Positions 24,201-34,380 of a stretch of 64,000 bases of DNA are shown here, piece by piece. The notes under the pieces are model-generated. The model ran no database searches. It was not told the DNA's origin and saw only the letters and a list, made by a program, of their open reading frames with translations. Made by a program: the position numbers and the translations under genes. Positions within the stretch are counted from its first letter, which is position 1. Each line of letters starts with the position of its first letter. The stretch comes from Papilionanthe hookeriana x Papilionanthe teres (lineage: Eukaryota > Streptophyta > Magnoliopsida > Asparagales > Orchidaceae), in NCBI GenBank assembly GCA_022702705.1, contig CM040421.1:71976121-72040120 (forward strand). Reading direction: 5' to 3'.

Positions 24201-25180
24201 GGTCTAAATTGATATTGGGGATATTGAAGTAAAGTTTAGATATGAATTGGACCAAAATTGAGGTCAATTGGGGAGGTTTGGTTTGACATTGGGTTCATTT
24301 GGGTTAAAAATGGGTCAAATTAGGGATTTTAGTAAAAGTGGGGTAAAGTGATAGAATTGGCCCATGGTGTAGTTAAACAAAATGAAATTGTGAATATTTG
24401 GGATTTTTTGGGAATTTTTGGATTTTTGGGTCAAGAGGGGCATTTTGGTAATTTGGAGGGTATTGGGGGGTATTTTTGAAATTTTTGGTCAAAGATGATC
24501 ACTTTGAATGGTGAGAAATGTTTAAGGACTGATTTTGAGGAATTTGGATAATTTTGCAAATTTTAGGTCATTTCAAGGGCATTTGGTAGGTTTGGAGGGT
24601 CTGGGCCCCGGGCGTCAAAAATTGAAATTTTGGAAAAATGAAGATTGATTGAATGCGAGTATAATGGAATCACTTTGGTTGAGTCATGAAGCCATATTAA
24701 ACCCATATGAGCCATGAGATGACTCATTTTAGGTATTCACTATGTTGTTCCTAACCCTCTTAGCCAGGGGCTTAGGGGTTAGGAACCATCCATGTGAATT
24801 ACCTACATGAGTCAGGAAGTCAAGTTGGGTGAGAGTGTGGTTTTAGGACTTGTAATGTGTGTGAGAGTGTGATGTATGTGCAAGTCAACCCTCACCAGAT
24901 CAGGCCACCCAGGGTATCCCTAAGGCCAAAAAGTCCTATAGGGAACTCATCCTTTAAACCTCCACATTTGATCTCAACCCTCTAGGTAATTATGGGTCTA
25001 CCATCAAACTTGTGGGGTTTGCAGGGAGTCAAGAAGTGTTTGAATTTGTAAAGGGTGGGTTCCACTTCTAGTCTTCTAAGATTAGTCAAAGGAAAAGCCT
25101 AAGGCTAGATCCTAAAGACTAAGGAGAGAGAAAAGAAAAGACCTCATCAAAAATGAGGTCAACATTTGTTTTGGTCATAC
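18257..25180 (+). repeat. Large ORF-free dispersed repeat, copy A (candidate Tat/Ogre-type LTR)
   Basis: About 6.9 kb without an ORF above 90 codons. It is matched in reverse orientation by B2 (51,560-57,745) and B1 (59,640-63,618). Anchors recurring in at least one reverse copy include GGGTCGCC-like sequence near the start, a hairpin at 18641-18671, GATCCCACGGTTCCGTC near 19,375, CACTGAGCAAGAATG near 22,355 and TAGTCTTC...AAAGACTA near 25,070-25,120. The start TGTTGTCGGC followed by (G)GGTCGCC resembles LTR starts of Tat/Ogre-lineage Ty3/gypsy elements, which have multi-kilobase LTRs. No PBS was recognised. The alternative is a large non-autonomous element. Confidence 0.55.
20403..20712. repeat. 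(TTTAA)n low-complexity array inside copy A
   Basis: About 310 bp made almost only of TTTAA/TTTTAA units. A reverse-complement array stands at the equivalent place in copy B1 (61,320-61,550). Confidence 0.9.
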
Positions 25181-25189
25181 TTAGACCCG

Positions 25190-25580
25190 TCTACAGTGCA
25201 AATTGAAGCAAGGAGGAGGTCCGTGATTTCAAGACGAAGCCCTTTGTTAAGCCCAATTGAGGCCTCACATCTTGGGTCAACGTATGGATCAAAACTTTAA
25301 AATATTGCTCGTGGTTTAGTCTTTTATGAAGAAAACCAACAATGCATGTCTACCTAGCCATATTGATAGCTTCGTCTCGACTCGATGAACGTGTAGGAAC
25401 AATCCCCATGTAATTTGGTTAAGAATCGAGCGAGATCTTAGGGTTTGATCACAGATAACTCTCATGTCTCTCTCCCGTGGGGACGATGAACCATTACCAT
25501 CTGTTTCCGTGTATTAGAAATGGAAGATGGAGATCGAGCCAAATCATGCAACAATGGAGAAGGGACACACCGAACCATAG
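25190..25580 (-). repeat. Copy C: inverted fragment of the large dispersed repeat
   Basis: The sequence around 25,375-25,500 (GTAGGAACAA, ATTTGGTTAAGAATCGAG, GAGATCTTAGGGTTTGA) matches 53,990-54,110 in the same direction. Those bases lie in the reverse-oriented copy B2. This segment is therefore a reverse-oriented fragment abutting copy A. It was interrupted by Copia-1. Confidence 0.45.
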
Positions 25581-25585
25581 GACAC
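25581..25585 (+). repeat. 5-bp target-site duplication of Copia-1 (left)
   Basis: GACAC here is repeated at 31208-31212, immediately after the 3' LTR. Confidence 0.85.
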
Positions 25586-26257
25586 AGTTAAGTAGGTGAA
25601 GCCCGGTCCACTTAGAAGTTAATTGTATGTTAATTAGTTTAATTACTCCATTAAAGCTTCCCTAAAGTGCCTCCCACCTGTTACCTTGTAAAACCACGCT
25701 GAAACGCGTTCCCACCAGCTCCCTCATGCTGTCCCGCCAAATGGAGTTTCCTTGTTAAGCTTCTTATGCTCCTTATAAAAGCAAAGCTAAAAGCCTGCCA
25801 TTATATTCCACCTCAATCCCAAGATCATCTCTCCTGCGGGTGAAGAAAAAGGAGCGCGGGACCATCTCTTAGGCTGAAGAAAATGAGAAACGAAAGGCTG
25901 CTTCCCCTTTTTTATTTTCTTCGGCTTGCTTGGCAAATAAACAAAACATTACTTTTCTTCAATTCATCTTCTCACGTGGGCTGGGTAGTGAGGAAAGAGA
26001 GAGGAAATAGAAGAGAAGAGAGAGGAAAAAGGAGAGAAGAGAGAGAAAGGAAAGAGAGAAAAAGTGAGTTCTTTATCTTGTCCTTTTTTTAATCGTCGAG
26101 GTGATCGACAAGTGTAATTCCTCAAGTATAATAAAATCACCTGTAGCTCCATGGATGTATGCAATTTGCCGAACTACGTAAATCTGTGTGTTGCCTTTTC
26201 TGTTATATTTTTTTCTTGTTTCAATTTTTCAATTTATTGTCGTCGTTTTTCATAACA
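25586..26257 (+). repeat. Copia-1 5' LTR
   Basis: Starts GTTAAGTAGGTGAAGCCCGG after one mutated base (AGTTAAG where the 3' LTR has TGTTAAG) and ends CATAACA. TATAAAA at about 25774 is a plausible TATA box. A purine-rich GAGAGAAGAG stretch fills 25,990-26,060. Confidence 0.9.
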
Positions 26258-26259
26258 AC

Positions 26260-26271
26260 TGGTTTCAGAGC
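26260..26271 (+). promoter_or_regulatory. Copia-1 primer-binding site (initiator tRNA-Met type)
   Basis: TGGTTTCAGAGC, one base from the canonical copia PBS TGGTATCAGAGC, two bases after the LTR end. Confidence 0.8.
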
Positions 26272-26296
26272 TCCGGTTCGGATCTTAGGAAAAACG

Positions 26297-27406
26297 ATGG
26301 ACGGAGACAAAATGAAGGTTTCAGAGATCGAGAAGTTTGACGGCGCAGATTTTGGTTACTAGAGGATGCAGATAGATGACTACCTCTATGAGAAGAAACT
26401 TCATCTTCCGTTACTCGGAAAACAAACGGAGAAGATGGACGATGTCAATTGGAATCTGTTGGATCGACAGGTTCTGGGGGTTATTCAATTGACCCTGTCA
26501 AGATCAGTTGCACACAACGTCAGACGAAGCGAAGGATTTGGGGATCGAGAAGTTTGACGAAACGGATTTTGGTTATTGGAGGATGCAGATAGAGTACTAC
26601 CTCTATGGGAAGAAACTTTATCTTCCGTTACTGAGAAAGCGACCGAAGAAGATGGACGAGGCCGATTGGAATTTGTTGGATCGACATGTTCTGGGGGTTA
26701 TTCGATTGACTTTATCTAGATTAGTTGCACACAACATCATCAAAGAGAAGACCACTGCGTATCTCATGACGGCTTTATCAAGTATGTATGAAAAGCTGTC
26801 GGCAAATAACAAAGTGCATCTGATGAAAAAGTTATTCAATTTGAAGATGGCAGAGGATACGTCTGTTGTACAGCATCTAAACGACTTTAATACTATAACA
26901 AATCAATTATCCTTTGTCGAAATTGAATTTGATGATAAGATACGAGCGCTGATATTATTAGCTTCATTAACAAATAGCTGGGAAGCTATAAGGATGGTAG
27001 TTAGCAATTCTGCAGGTAAATCTAAGTTGAAATATGATGATATTCGTGATTTAATTCAGGCTGAAGATGTGCGCAGGAAAGATTCCAGAGAGACCTCGGG
27101 TTCGAGTTCAACACTGAATGTTGATTCCAGAGGGAGATCATTGGACTGGAACTCAAACAGAGGAAGATCAAAATCAAAGCACAGAAGCAAGAGCAAGTCA
27201 AAGCCTGGTCAGCAAGCAACCTGCTGGAATTGTGGCAAAACTGGTCACATAAAGAAGAATTGCAAAAATCCTAAGAAGACGGAGAACGTCAGTGCTAATG
27301 CTGTAACTGAAGAAGTGCAGGATGCATTATTGCTTGCTGTTCATAGCTCCGTTGATGACTGGATAGACACAGGGCTTCTTTTCATACATCTTCTCACCGG
27401 GAGTTA
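26297..27406 (+). pseudogene. Copia-1 gag (UBN2 type, CCHC zinc knuckle) and start of protease, broken
   Basis: Starts at ATG 26297 (MDGDKMKVSEIEKFDG). A TAG at 26360-26362 ends the first reading. The same N-terminal block is then repeated with a 217-bp offset and stays open to 27407. The body is a UBN2-like capsid region (HLMKKLFNLKMAED, HLNDFNTI) followed by a basic SKSKHRSKSKSKPG tract and the CCHC knuckle CWNCGKTGHIKKNC at about 27222-27263. The protease motif begins DTG near 27,366 and is immediately lost by a one-base frameshift. Capsid and RNA-packaging role by family; not functional here. Confidence 0.85.
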
Positions 27407-28360
27407 ATGCAAAATTATGTTGTAGGTGACTTTGGGAAGGTGCTCCTGGCTGATGAAGCAGCTTTGAATGTAGTGGGAATGAGAGATGTTGAAATTGCAC
27501 TCCCTAACAAAAACAAATGGATCTTGTATAAGGTCAAACACATTCTTGAGCTAAAGAAGAATCTAATTTCTGTTGGGCAGCTCGATGAAGGAGGGGATAC
27601 AATAGTGTTCTCAGATTACACCTGGAAGGTTACTAAAGGAGCATTGATACTGGCTCGGGGTGAGAAGACTGGTACGTTGCATATGACTATTGGCTTAATT
27701 AACAGTGTTGATATTATAGTAGCAAAGAACATAACATACATGTGGCATTACAAGATTGGACACATGAGTCAGAGAGGTATGAAAGAGCTTCAGTCCAGAG
27801 GCAAGCTGCCAGAACTGAAGTCAGTTGATCTCGGCATGTGTGAAAGTTTCATTATGGGGAAACAGAAGAAGTTCAGTTTCCTGAAAGGTGCCAGAGCGCC
27901 AAAGACAAAAAAAATGGAACTTGTACACACTGATGTGTGGGGACCTTCCCCAGTGGCTTCTCTTGGAGGCTCTCGCTACTATGTCACATTCATAGATGAC
28001 CACAGTAGAAAGGTATGGGTTTACTTTCTGAAGCTCAAATCTGATGTATTTACTGTGTTAAAAACTTGGAAGGCCATGGTTGAGACAGAGAAAAACCTAA
28101 AACTAAAATGTTTGAGGTCTGACAATGGTGGTGAGTATATCGATGGAGGGTTCAAGGAGTACTGTGCAGCTCAGGATATCATAATGAAGAAGACTATTCC
28201 CGGGACACCACAACAAAATGGAGTTGCAGAGCGTATGAACAGAACCACCAATGAAAGTGCCAGAAGCATGAGATTGCACGACGAAATACCACTAACTTTC
28301 TGGGCAGATGCAGCAAGTACTGCAGTTTACTTGATCAATAGGGGCCATCCGTCCCATTAA
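27407..28360 (+). pseudogene. Copia-1 protease remainder and integrase, broken
   Basis: An open frame of 317 codons covers the rest of protease (NYVVGDFGKV), the GAG-pre-integrase region and the integrase core. The HHCC zinc-binding motif is damaged: HYKIGHMSQRGM is present but CESF stands where a second Cys is expected. The catalytic triad is visible as HTDVWGP, SDNGGEY and TPQQNGVAERMN. The frame ends at a TAA (28358-28360) shortly after INRGHPSH. The C-terminal integrase region continues, interrupted by stops, to about 28,830. Confidence 0.85.
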
Positions 28361-30413
28361 ACTATGAATTGCCTGAGGAGGTTTGAAGTGAGAAAGAGGT
28401 CAAATTTTCTCATCTTAAAACTTTTAGCTGTCTTTCTTATGTTCTAATCAATTCTGATGCTCGTAACAAGCTTGAGGCTAAGTCAAACAAATATTATGTC
28501 ATTGGCTATGAAGACGAACCATTTGACTATGGTTTGTGGGATGATCAAGATCAGAAGATTATCAGAAGCAAGAATGTGATCTTTAATGAGAAGATGATGT
28601 ACTAGGACATGGCTAGTACAAATTCTGAAGCAGCTCCTCAGGAATCAGAGTTTGTATGGTTCAACGATCTACTATATGTCACAGTATATGACAGAGATGT
28701 GAATGTCGAAGAGAGTGGGTCTGGAGCACCCATTCCTATTATTCCATAGTCAAGATCAGAGCCACTCACTACTCCAACTACCGTTCGTAGGTCAGTCAGG
28801 AGTAGGCGTTCTCCACAACGTTACTCACCAACATTGGACTACATCCTACTGACAAATAGTGGAGAACCACAAAGCTATGAAGAAACATTGATAGATGAAA
28901 ATTCTAGCAAGTGGGAGCTGTCAATGAATGAGGAGATGGATTCCCTGCTGGGAAATCAGACATGGGAGCTGACAGAACTTCCACCAGGGAAGAAGGCATT
29001 GCACAAAAAGTGGGTGTATAGGGTTAAGACTGAGCTTGATGGCAGTAAGAGGTACAAGGCTAGACTTGTTGTAAAAGGCTTTTAGCAGAGGCAGGACATT
29101 GACTATTATGAGATCTTTTCTCCTGTGTTTAAGCTCACAACCATCAGAATAGTTTTGGCTATGGTTGCTACTGAAGATCTATTTCTTGAGCAGTTAGATG
29201 TGAAGATAGCTTTTCTTCACGGAGACCTTGAAGAAGACATGTACATGTGCCAACCTGAGGGGTTGTGGTACCAGGAAAAGAAGATTCAGTTTGCAGACTA
29301 AAGAAAAGCTTGTATGGCCTGAAGCAAGCTCCTAGACAGTGGTACAAGAATTTTGATAAATTCATGCTCAATGTAGGATACAAAAGATGTCAGGAAGACC
29401 ACTATTGCTATGTTAGGTACTTTGGCAACTCTTATATCATCCTATTGTTGTATGTGGATGATATGCTTATTGTAGGGTTCAGCATTGATGAGATCAATAA
29501 TTTGAAGAAGAAAATGTCAGAGCACTTAGCTATGAAGAATTTGGGAGAAACAAAACAAATCCTTGGCATGAGGATTGTCAGAGACCGAGTTAGAGGCACG
29601 TTGAGGCTTTCACAGGTTGAATATGTGAAAAAGGTGCTTAGCAGGTTCAATATGGACAAGGCCAAACCAGTTGACACACCTTTGGGTAGTCACTTCAGAC
29701 TCAGCAAAAATCAGTCACCCAAGTCAGAGGAGGAACAAGACTATATGAGTAAGGTTCCTTACGCTTCAGCTATTGGTTCACTTATGTATACTATGGTCTG
29801 CACCAGACCGGATATTGCCCATGCAGTGGGAGTTGTGAGTAGATACATGAGTAATCCATAGAAGGAACATTGGGAAGTTGTGAAGTGGATCTTGAGATAC
29901 CTAAGATGCTCTTCACAAACCTGCTTGTATTTCTCAGGAAAGAGCCTAGTGGTACAAGGCTATGTTGATGCATATTTAATTGGAGACATTGACAGTAGGA
30001 AGAGTACTACATGTTATGTTTATACTTTTAGTGGTACTGCAGTTTCATGGGGCTCAAATCTACAGAAGACAGTTTCTTTGTCCACAACAGAAGTTGAGTA
30101 TGTTGCAGTTTCAGAGGATGCTAAGGAGATGATATGGCTGCAGATATACTTGGAGGAATTAGGTAAGAAGGTTCAGAAAGGCACTCTCTACGGTGATAGT
30201 TAGAGCGTCATATTCCTCGCCAGAAATCCAGCATTTCAATCCAGGACCAAGCACATTCAGATCAGGTATCACTTCATACGATCATTGCTAGATGACGGAC
30301 AATTACTACTTAAGAAAATCCATGGAAGCAAGAACCCTGCTGATATGTTGATTAAGAGTGTTACTCTTGAAAAACTGAAGTTATGCTCAACTTCAGCTGG
30401 TATTTTAGCATGA
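28361..30413 (+). pseudogene. Copia-1 reverse transcriptase and RNase H, broken
   Basis: The RT begins around 28834 (EPQSYEETL, WELTELPPGKKALHKKWV), then a TAG at 29083-29085 and a frameshift near 29,262. The frame at 29265-29861 carries KSLYGLKQAPRQWY and the catalytic box LLLYVDDML. A TAG at 29859-29861 precedes the RNase H region (29880-30203: SRKSTTCYVYT, VSLSTTEVEYVA). Another TAG at 30201-30203 precedes the conserved C-terminus (KNPADMLIKS). Order and motifs are Ty1/copia. Non-functional. Confidence 0.85.
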
Positions 30414-30535
30414 AGGCATGAGCTTTGAGTTGTAGAGGTGGAGGATATCACGTTTGAGAAAAATATTGATAGAACTAGCAGATGGTATGGTCAATGAATT
30501 ATAAAGTCAGTGTCCCAGTTTCCAAGTGGGAGAAT

Positions 30536-31207
30536 TGTTAAGTAGGTGGAGCCCGGTCTACTTAGAAGTTAATTGGATGTTAATTAGTTAAATTACTCCA
30601 CTAAATCTTCCCTAAAGTGCCTATCTGCATGTTTCCTTGTAAAACCATGCGGAACCGCATTCCCACCATCTCGCTCACGCGGTCCCGCCAAATGGAGTTT
30701 CCTTGTTAAGCTTATTATGCTCTTTATAAAAGCAAAGCTAAAGCCTGCCAATATATTCCACCTCAATCCCAAGATCATCTCTCTTGTGGGTGAAGAAAAA
30801 GGAGCGTGAGACCATCTCTTAGGCTGAAGAAAAGGAGAAATGAAAGGCCGCTTCCCTTTTCTTATTTCCTTCAGCTTGCTTGACAAAGAAACAAAACTTT
30901 ACTTTTTTTTTCAATTCATCTTCCAACGTGGGCTGGGTAGTGAGGAAAGAGAGAGAAAAGAGGAGACAAGAGAGAGGAAAGAGGAGAGATGAGAGACAAA
31001 GGAACGAGAGAAAAAATGAGTTCTTTTTCTTGTCCCTTTTTAATCGTCGAGGTGATCGACAAGTGTAATTCCTCAAGTGTAATAAAATCCTCTCCAACTC
31101 CGTGGACATAAGAAATTTGTTGAACCACGTAAATCTGTGTGTTGCATTTTTTGGTGTATTTTTTCTTGTTTTAATTTTTCGCTTTATTGTCGTCGTTTTT
31201 CGTAACA
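30536..31207 (+). repeat. Copia-1 3' LTR
   Basis: TGTTAAGTAGG...GTAACA, the same length as the 5' LTR, preceded by the polypurine tract and followed by GACAC (31208-31212). Confidence 0.92.
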
Positions 31208-31220
31208 GACACTCGTGACA

Positions 31221-31659
31221 TGTTGTGAAAAATGACGAAAATAAAGTGAAAAATGGAATGAGAAAAATTGCATGCAAAAAAAAAAACACCAGAGCGACAT
31301 ACATATTTATGTGGTTCGGCAAAATTGCTTACTTTCACGAAGCTGCAGAGGATTTTATTTATTCGAGGAACAACACTGTCGAGCGCCTCGATGTTTACAA
31401 GAAAATCTCTATTTTCTTCTCTCCCTTTATCTCTTTCTCTATTCCTCTCTTTCTCTCTTAGAGAACTTGGCTTGGCCTTGCTTAGCTCTTGCTTGACACT
31501 CTTTCTTTAAACCAAAAGAGGCTATTTATAGAAACCAAGAGAGCAGTAGGTGGGAGGTAGGTGAGCGGTAGGTGGGATGTGGTAGGTGAGCGGTAGGTGG
31601 GATTCTTAATTAGGAAGCTAATTAAATCGTGGTGGACCGGGTCTTCACATTACCCAACA
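31221..31659 (-). repeat. Copia-2 3' LTR
   Basis: Plus-strand ends TGTTGTGAAA and ACCCAACA. Contains CT-rich tracts (31,405-31,455) and GGTAGGTG repeats (31,545-31,600). Its first 340 bp match 33541-33886. Confidence 0.88.
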
Positions 31660-31869
31660 ATTCTCCCACTTGGAGACTGGGACACTCACTGCACCACCTA
31701 CAGTCTTCATCATCTGCTAGCTGTACCAACATTTTCCTCAAACACGATATCCTCCACCTATGCAACCCATAGCCCCTGTCTTCATACCAGAAGACCAGCT
31801 GAAGTCGAACACAACTTCGACTTCTCACGGGTAACACCATCAGTTGGCATATCACTGTCAACGTAGCCT

Positions 31870-33480
31870 TGTACCACCAAGCTCTTTCCTGGGTTACTCT
31901 TGTATCTGCTTATGACTCCCACAGCATGAGCACTATCATGCCCCTACTGAAAACCCTTTTCAACAAGTCCAGCCTTGTACCTCTTACTGCCACCAAGCGC
32001 AACCTTCACCCCCCAAACCCACTTATTGTGCAATTCCTTCTTCCTTGGTGGAAGTTCTGTCTGCTCCAAAGTATGATTTCTCAGTAGGGAATCCATCTCC
32101 TCCTTCATGGACAGCTCCCACTTGCTCGAATTTTCATCTTGTAAGATTTCTTCATAGCTCTGTGGTTCTCCACCATTTGTCTGTACAAGGTCCGGTTTTC
32201 CTGCCTTTGGCGCTCTGCCACTTTTCAAGAAATTGACCTTCTTCTGCTTCTTCATAATGCACCTCTGACGCATATGTCCAAGTCTGCAATGCCGCAGAAC
32301 TCTCGTGCTCTCTGCAATTGCAGTAACAACATTGTTGAGTAAACCAATATTCATATATAGTGCGTCAGTTTTCTTACCCCGAGCTAGTACTAATGCTCCT
32401 TTGGTAACCTTCCAGGTGCTATCTGAGAACACTATCGAATGACCACCCTCATTAAGCTGTCCAACAGAGATGAATTTTTTCTTCAACTCAGGAACTTGTC
32501 TGACTTTTTGCAAAGTCTATTTGCTCTTCTTAGGGAGTGCAATATCAACGTCTCACATCCCCACCAGTCCAGAGCTTTTCCATCAGCCAGATGTACCTTC
32601 CCAAAGTCACCTACAACATAATTTCACATCACATCCCGGTGGGAAGATGTATGGAAGGAAGCCCCCGAATCCAATATCTAGTTATCAACAGAACTGTGAA
32701 CTGTCAGCAATAGTGCATCCTGTAGTTCTTCAGTTACAACGTTAGCGCCATCATTCTCCTTTTTCTTAGGATTCATGCAGTTCCTTTTTATGTGACCAAC
32801 CTTGCCACAATTTCAGCAAGTTGCCTGCTGACAAGGCTTTAATTTTTATCTTCCTCTGTTTGAGCTATTGTCTTGTGATCTCCCTCTAGAATCAACAATC
32901 AGTGTCAAACTCGAACCCGAGGTCTCACCAGAATCTTTCCTGCACAACTCTTCAGCCAAAATCAAGTCACGAATATCATCATATTACAGTTTAAATTTAC
33001 CTGCAGAACTGCTAACTGGCATCCCCATGGCTTCCCAACTATTTGACAATGAAGCCAACAATACAACGCACGTATCTCATCATCAAAATCAATTTCAACA
33101 GACGACAATTGATTTATGATAGTGTTGAAATCATTCAGGTGTTGAGCAACAGACACACCTTCCGCCATCTTCAAGTTGAATAACATTTTCATCAAGTGCA
33201 CCTTGTTATTCACCGATGGATTTTCATACATACCTGATAAAGCCGCCATGATATCTGCAGTAGTCTTTTCCTTGATGATGCTGTGGGCAACCGATCTCGA
33301 CAGGTTAATCGTATAACCCTCATAACCTGTCGATCCAACAAATTTCATTCTGCCTCGTCCATCTTTTCCGGTCGTTTTCCCAGTAACGAAAGATAGAGTT
33401 TCTTCCTATAGAGGTAGTCCTCTATATGCATCATCCAGTAAGCAAAATCTGTGCCATTGAACTTCTTGATCCCCGATGTC
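31870..33480 (-). pseudogene. Copia-2 gag-pol remnant with domain-joining deletions
   Basis: Minus-strand blocks follow Copia-1 order: a UBN2-like gag (33348-32962, HLMKMLFNLKMAEG), a decayed zinc knuckle (about 32,770-32,820), protease (DSGASFHTSSHR near 32,660-32,690) and GAG-pre-integrase. In the frame 32513-31944, the integrase zinc region is deleted (GHMRQRCIMKKQKK). The text then jumps near 32,177 from LVQT (before the integrase core) to NGGEPQSYEE (start of RT). After the RT fragment KGFQ it jumps to AHAVGV and then to the extreme C-terminus. Integrase core, RT palm and RNase H are absent. Confidence 0.75.
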
Positions 33481-33540
33481 ATCACTTTGTCTTCCCCCAT
33501 CGTTCTTCCTTAGATCCAAATTCAAGGCTCTGATACTAGT

Positions 33541-33886
33541 TGTTGTGAAAAACGACGACAATAAAGTGAAAATTGAACGAGAAAAATTGCACGCATAAAA
33601 ACAAACACCAGTGTGACACACAGATTTACGTTCGACAAATTTGCCTACGTCCACGGAGTTGCAGAAAATTTTATTTCTTCGAGGAATTACACCGTCGAGG
33701 GCCTTGACGTTTACAAGAAAATCTATATTTTCTTCTCTCCCTTCCTCTCTTTCTCTCTTCCTCTCTTTCTCTCTTAGAGGACTTGGCTCGGCCTTTACTT
33801 AGCTCTTGCTTGACACTCTTTATCTAAGCCAAAAAAGCTATTTATAGAAACCAAGAGAGTGGTAGGTGGTAGGTAGGTGAGCGGTA
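33541..33886 (-). repeat. Copia-2 5' LTR, truncated
   Basis: Matches 31221 onward but stops at GCGGTA (33886), where a Ty3/gypsy LTR begins. The last ~95 bp of the LTR are missing. Confidence 0.85.
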
Positions 33887-34354
33887 TGTTACGACCCGCC
33901 ATTTTCAGAGAAATGGCATGGCAAGTATGGGAAGGAGAACTCTAGAAGCACGCATGGAGCGGAATATTCTAGAAGAGGACACGTGGAGGAGAGTAAGCCA
34001 CATGACTCTAGAAGATGCCACCTCGTTCGGGAAGACTCTAGAAGAAGGACACATGGTGCCACATGATACTAGAGGTTGCTACCTCATTCTAGAAGATATA
34101 ATATTATAATGTAATCTAGAAAGTTCTCATGGCTTGGAGGGGACTATAAATAGAGACCCCTCCCTCATTTGTAAGAAACCAAGCATTTGAATAAAGAGTT
34201 CAAGTATTCAAGTGTTTAGTGTTCTCTTCTCCCCACTCTTCTTCTTAAAGCATTTTGTGTTTGCAAGCCCCAACATTGCGAGGTTAGAGCTGATTTAGTG
34301 CTAGGTAAGAGCGCTAAGCCGCACGGGTGACTACGAAAAGTTAGTCGGTGACGG
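33887..34354 (+). repeat. 5' LTR of a Ty3/gypsy element
   Basis: Starts TGTTACGACCCGCC, a frequent gypsy LTR start. TATAAATA at 34145-34152 is a likely promoter TATA box, and GAATAAAG near 34189 a possible polyadenylation signal. A PBS-like TGGTATCGAGC begins at 34356, close to the initiator tRNA-Met type, so the LTR should end at about 34354. Confidence 0.65.
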
Positions 34355-34380
34355 TTGGTATCGAGCTTTGGTTCGAAGGA

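Larger units (their letters stand above)
25586..31207 (+). mobile_element. Copia-1: full-length Ty1/copia retrotransposon, 5.6 kb, coding-defective
   Basis: Two 672-bp direct LTRs (25586-26257 and 30536-31207) end in TAACA and are flanked by the target duplication GACAC. Internal order is PBS, gag with zinc knuckle, protease, integrase, reverse transcriptase, RNase H and polypurine tract (CAAGTGGGAGAA before 30536), the Ty1/copia order. Gag and pol are broken by several stops and frameshifts. By eye the LTRs differ at about one base in ten, so the insertion is not recent. It inserted eight bases from the end of Copia-2. Confidence 0.92.
31221..33886 (-). mobile_element. Copia-2: internally deleted, 5'-truncated Ty1/copia element
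   Basis: Reverse-oriented. The 3' LTR is 31221-31659 (439 bp, TG...CA), with a polypurine tract beside it (CTCCCACTTGG on the plus strand, 31661-31675). The 5' LTR starts at 33541 and is cut off at 33886. A PBS (TAGTATCAGAGC on the minus strand) lies beside 33541. Internal sequence is only 1.9 kb against about 4.3 kb in Copia-1. The proteins are clearly related to Copia-1, but the LTRs differ in length and sequence, so it is a sister family and a deletion derivative. Confidence 0.85.

Noticed and set aside
30819..31322. 167-codon minus-strand ORF
   Set aside because: Antisense to the purine-rich Copia-1 3' LTR and start of Copia-2 LTR; low-complexity Ser/Leu/Phe composition.
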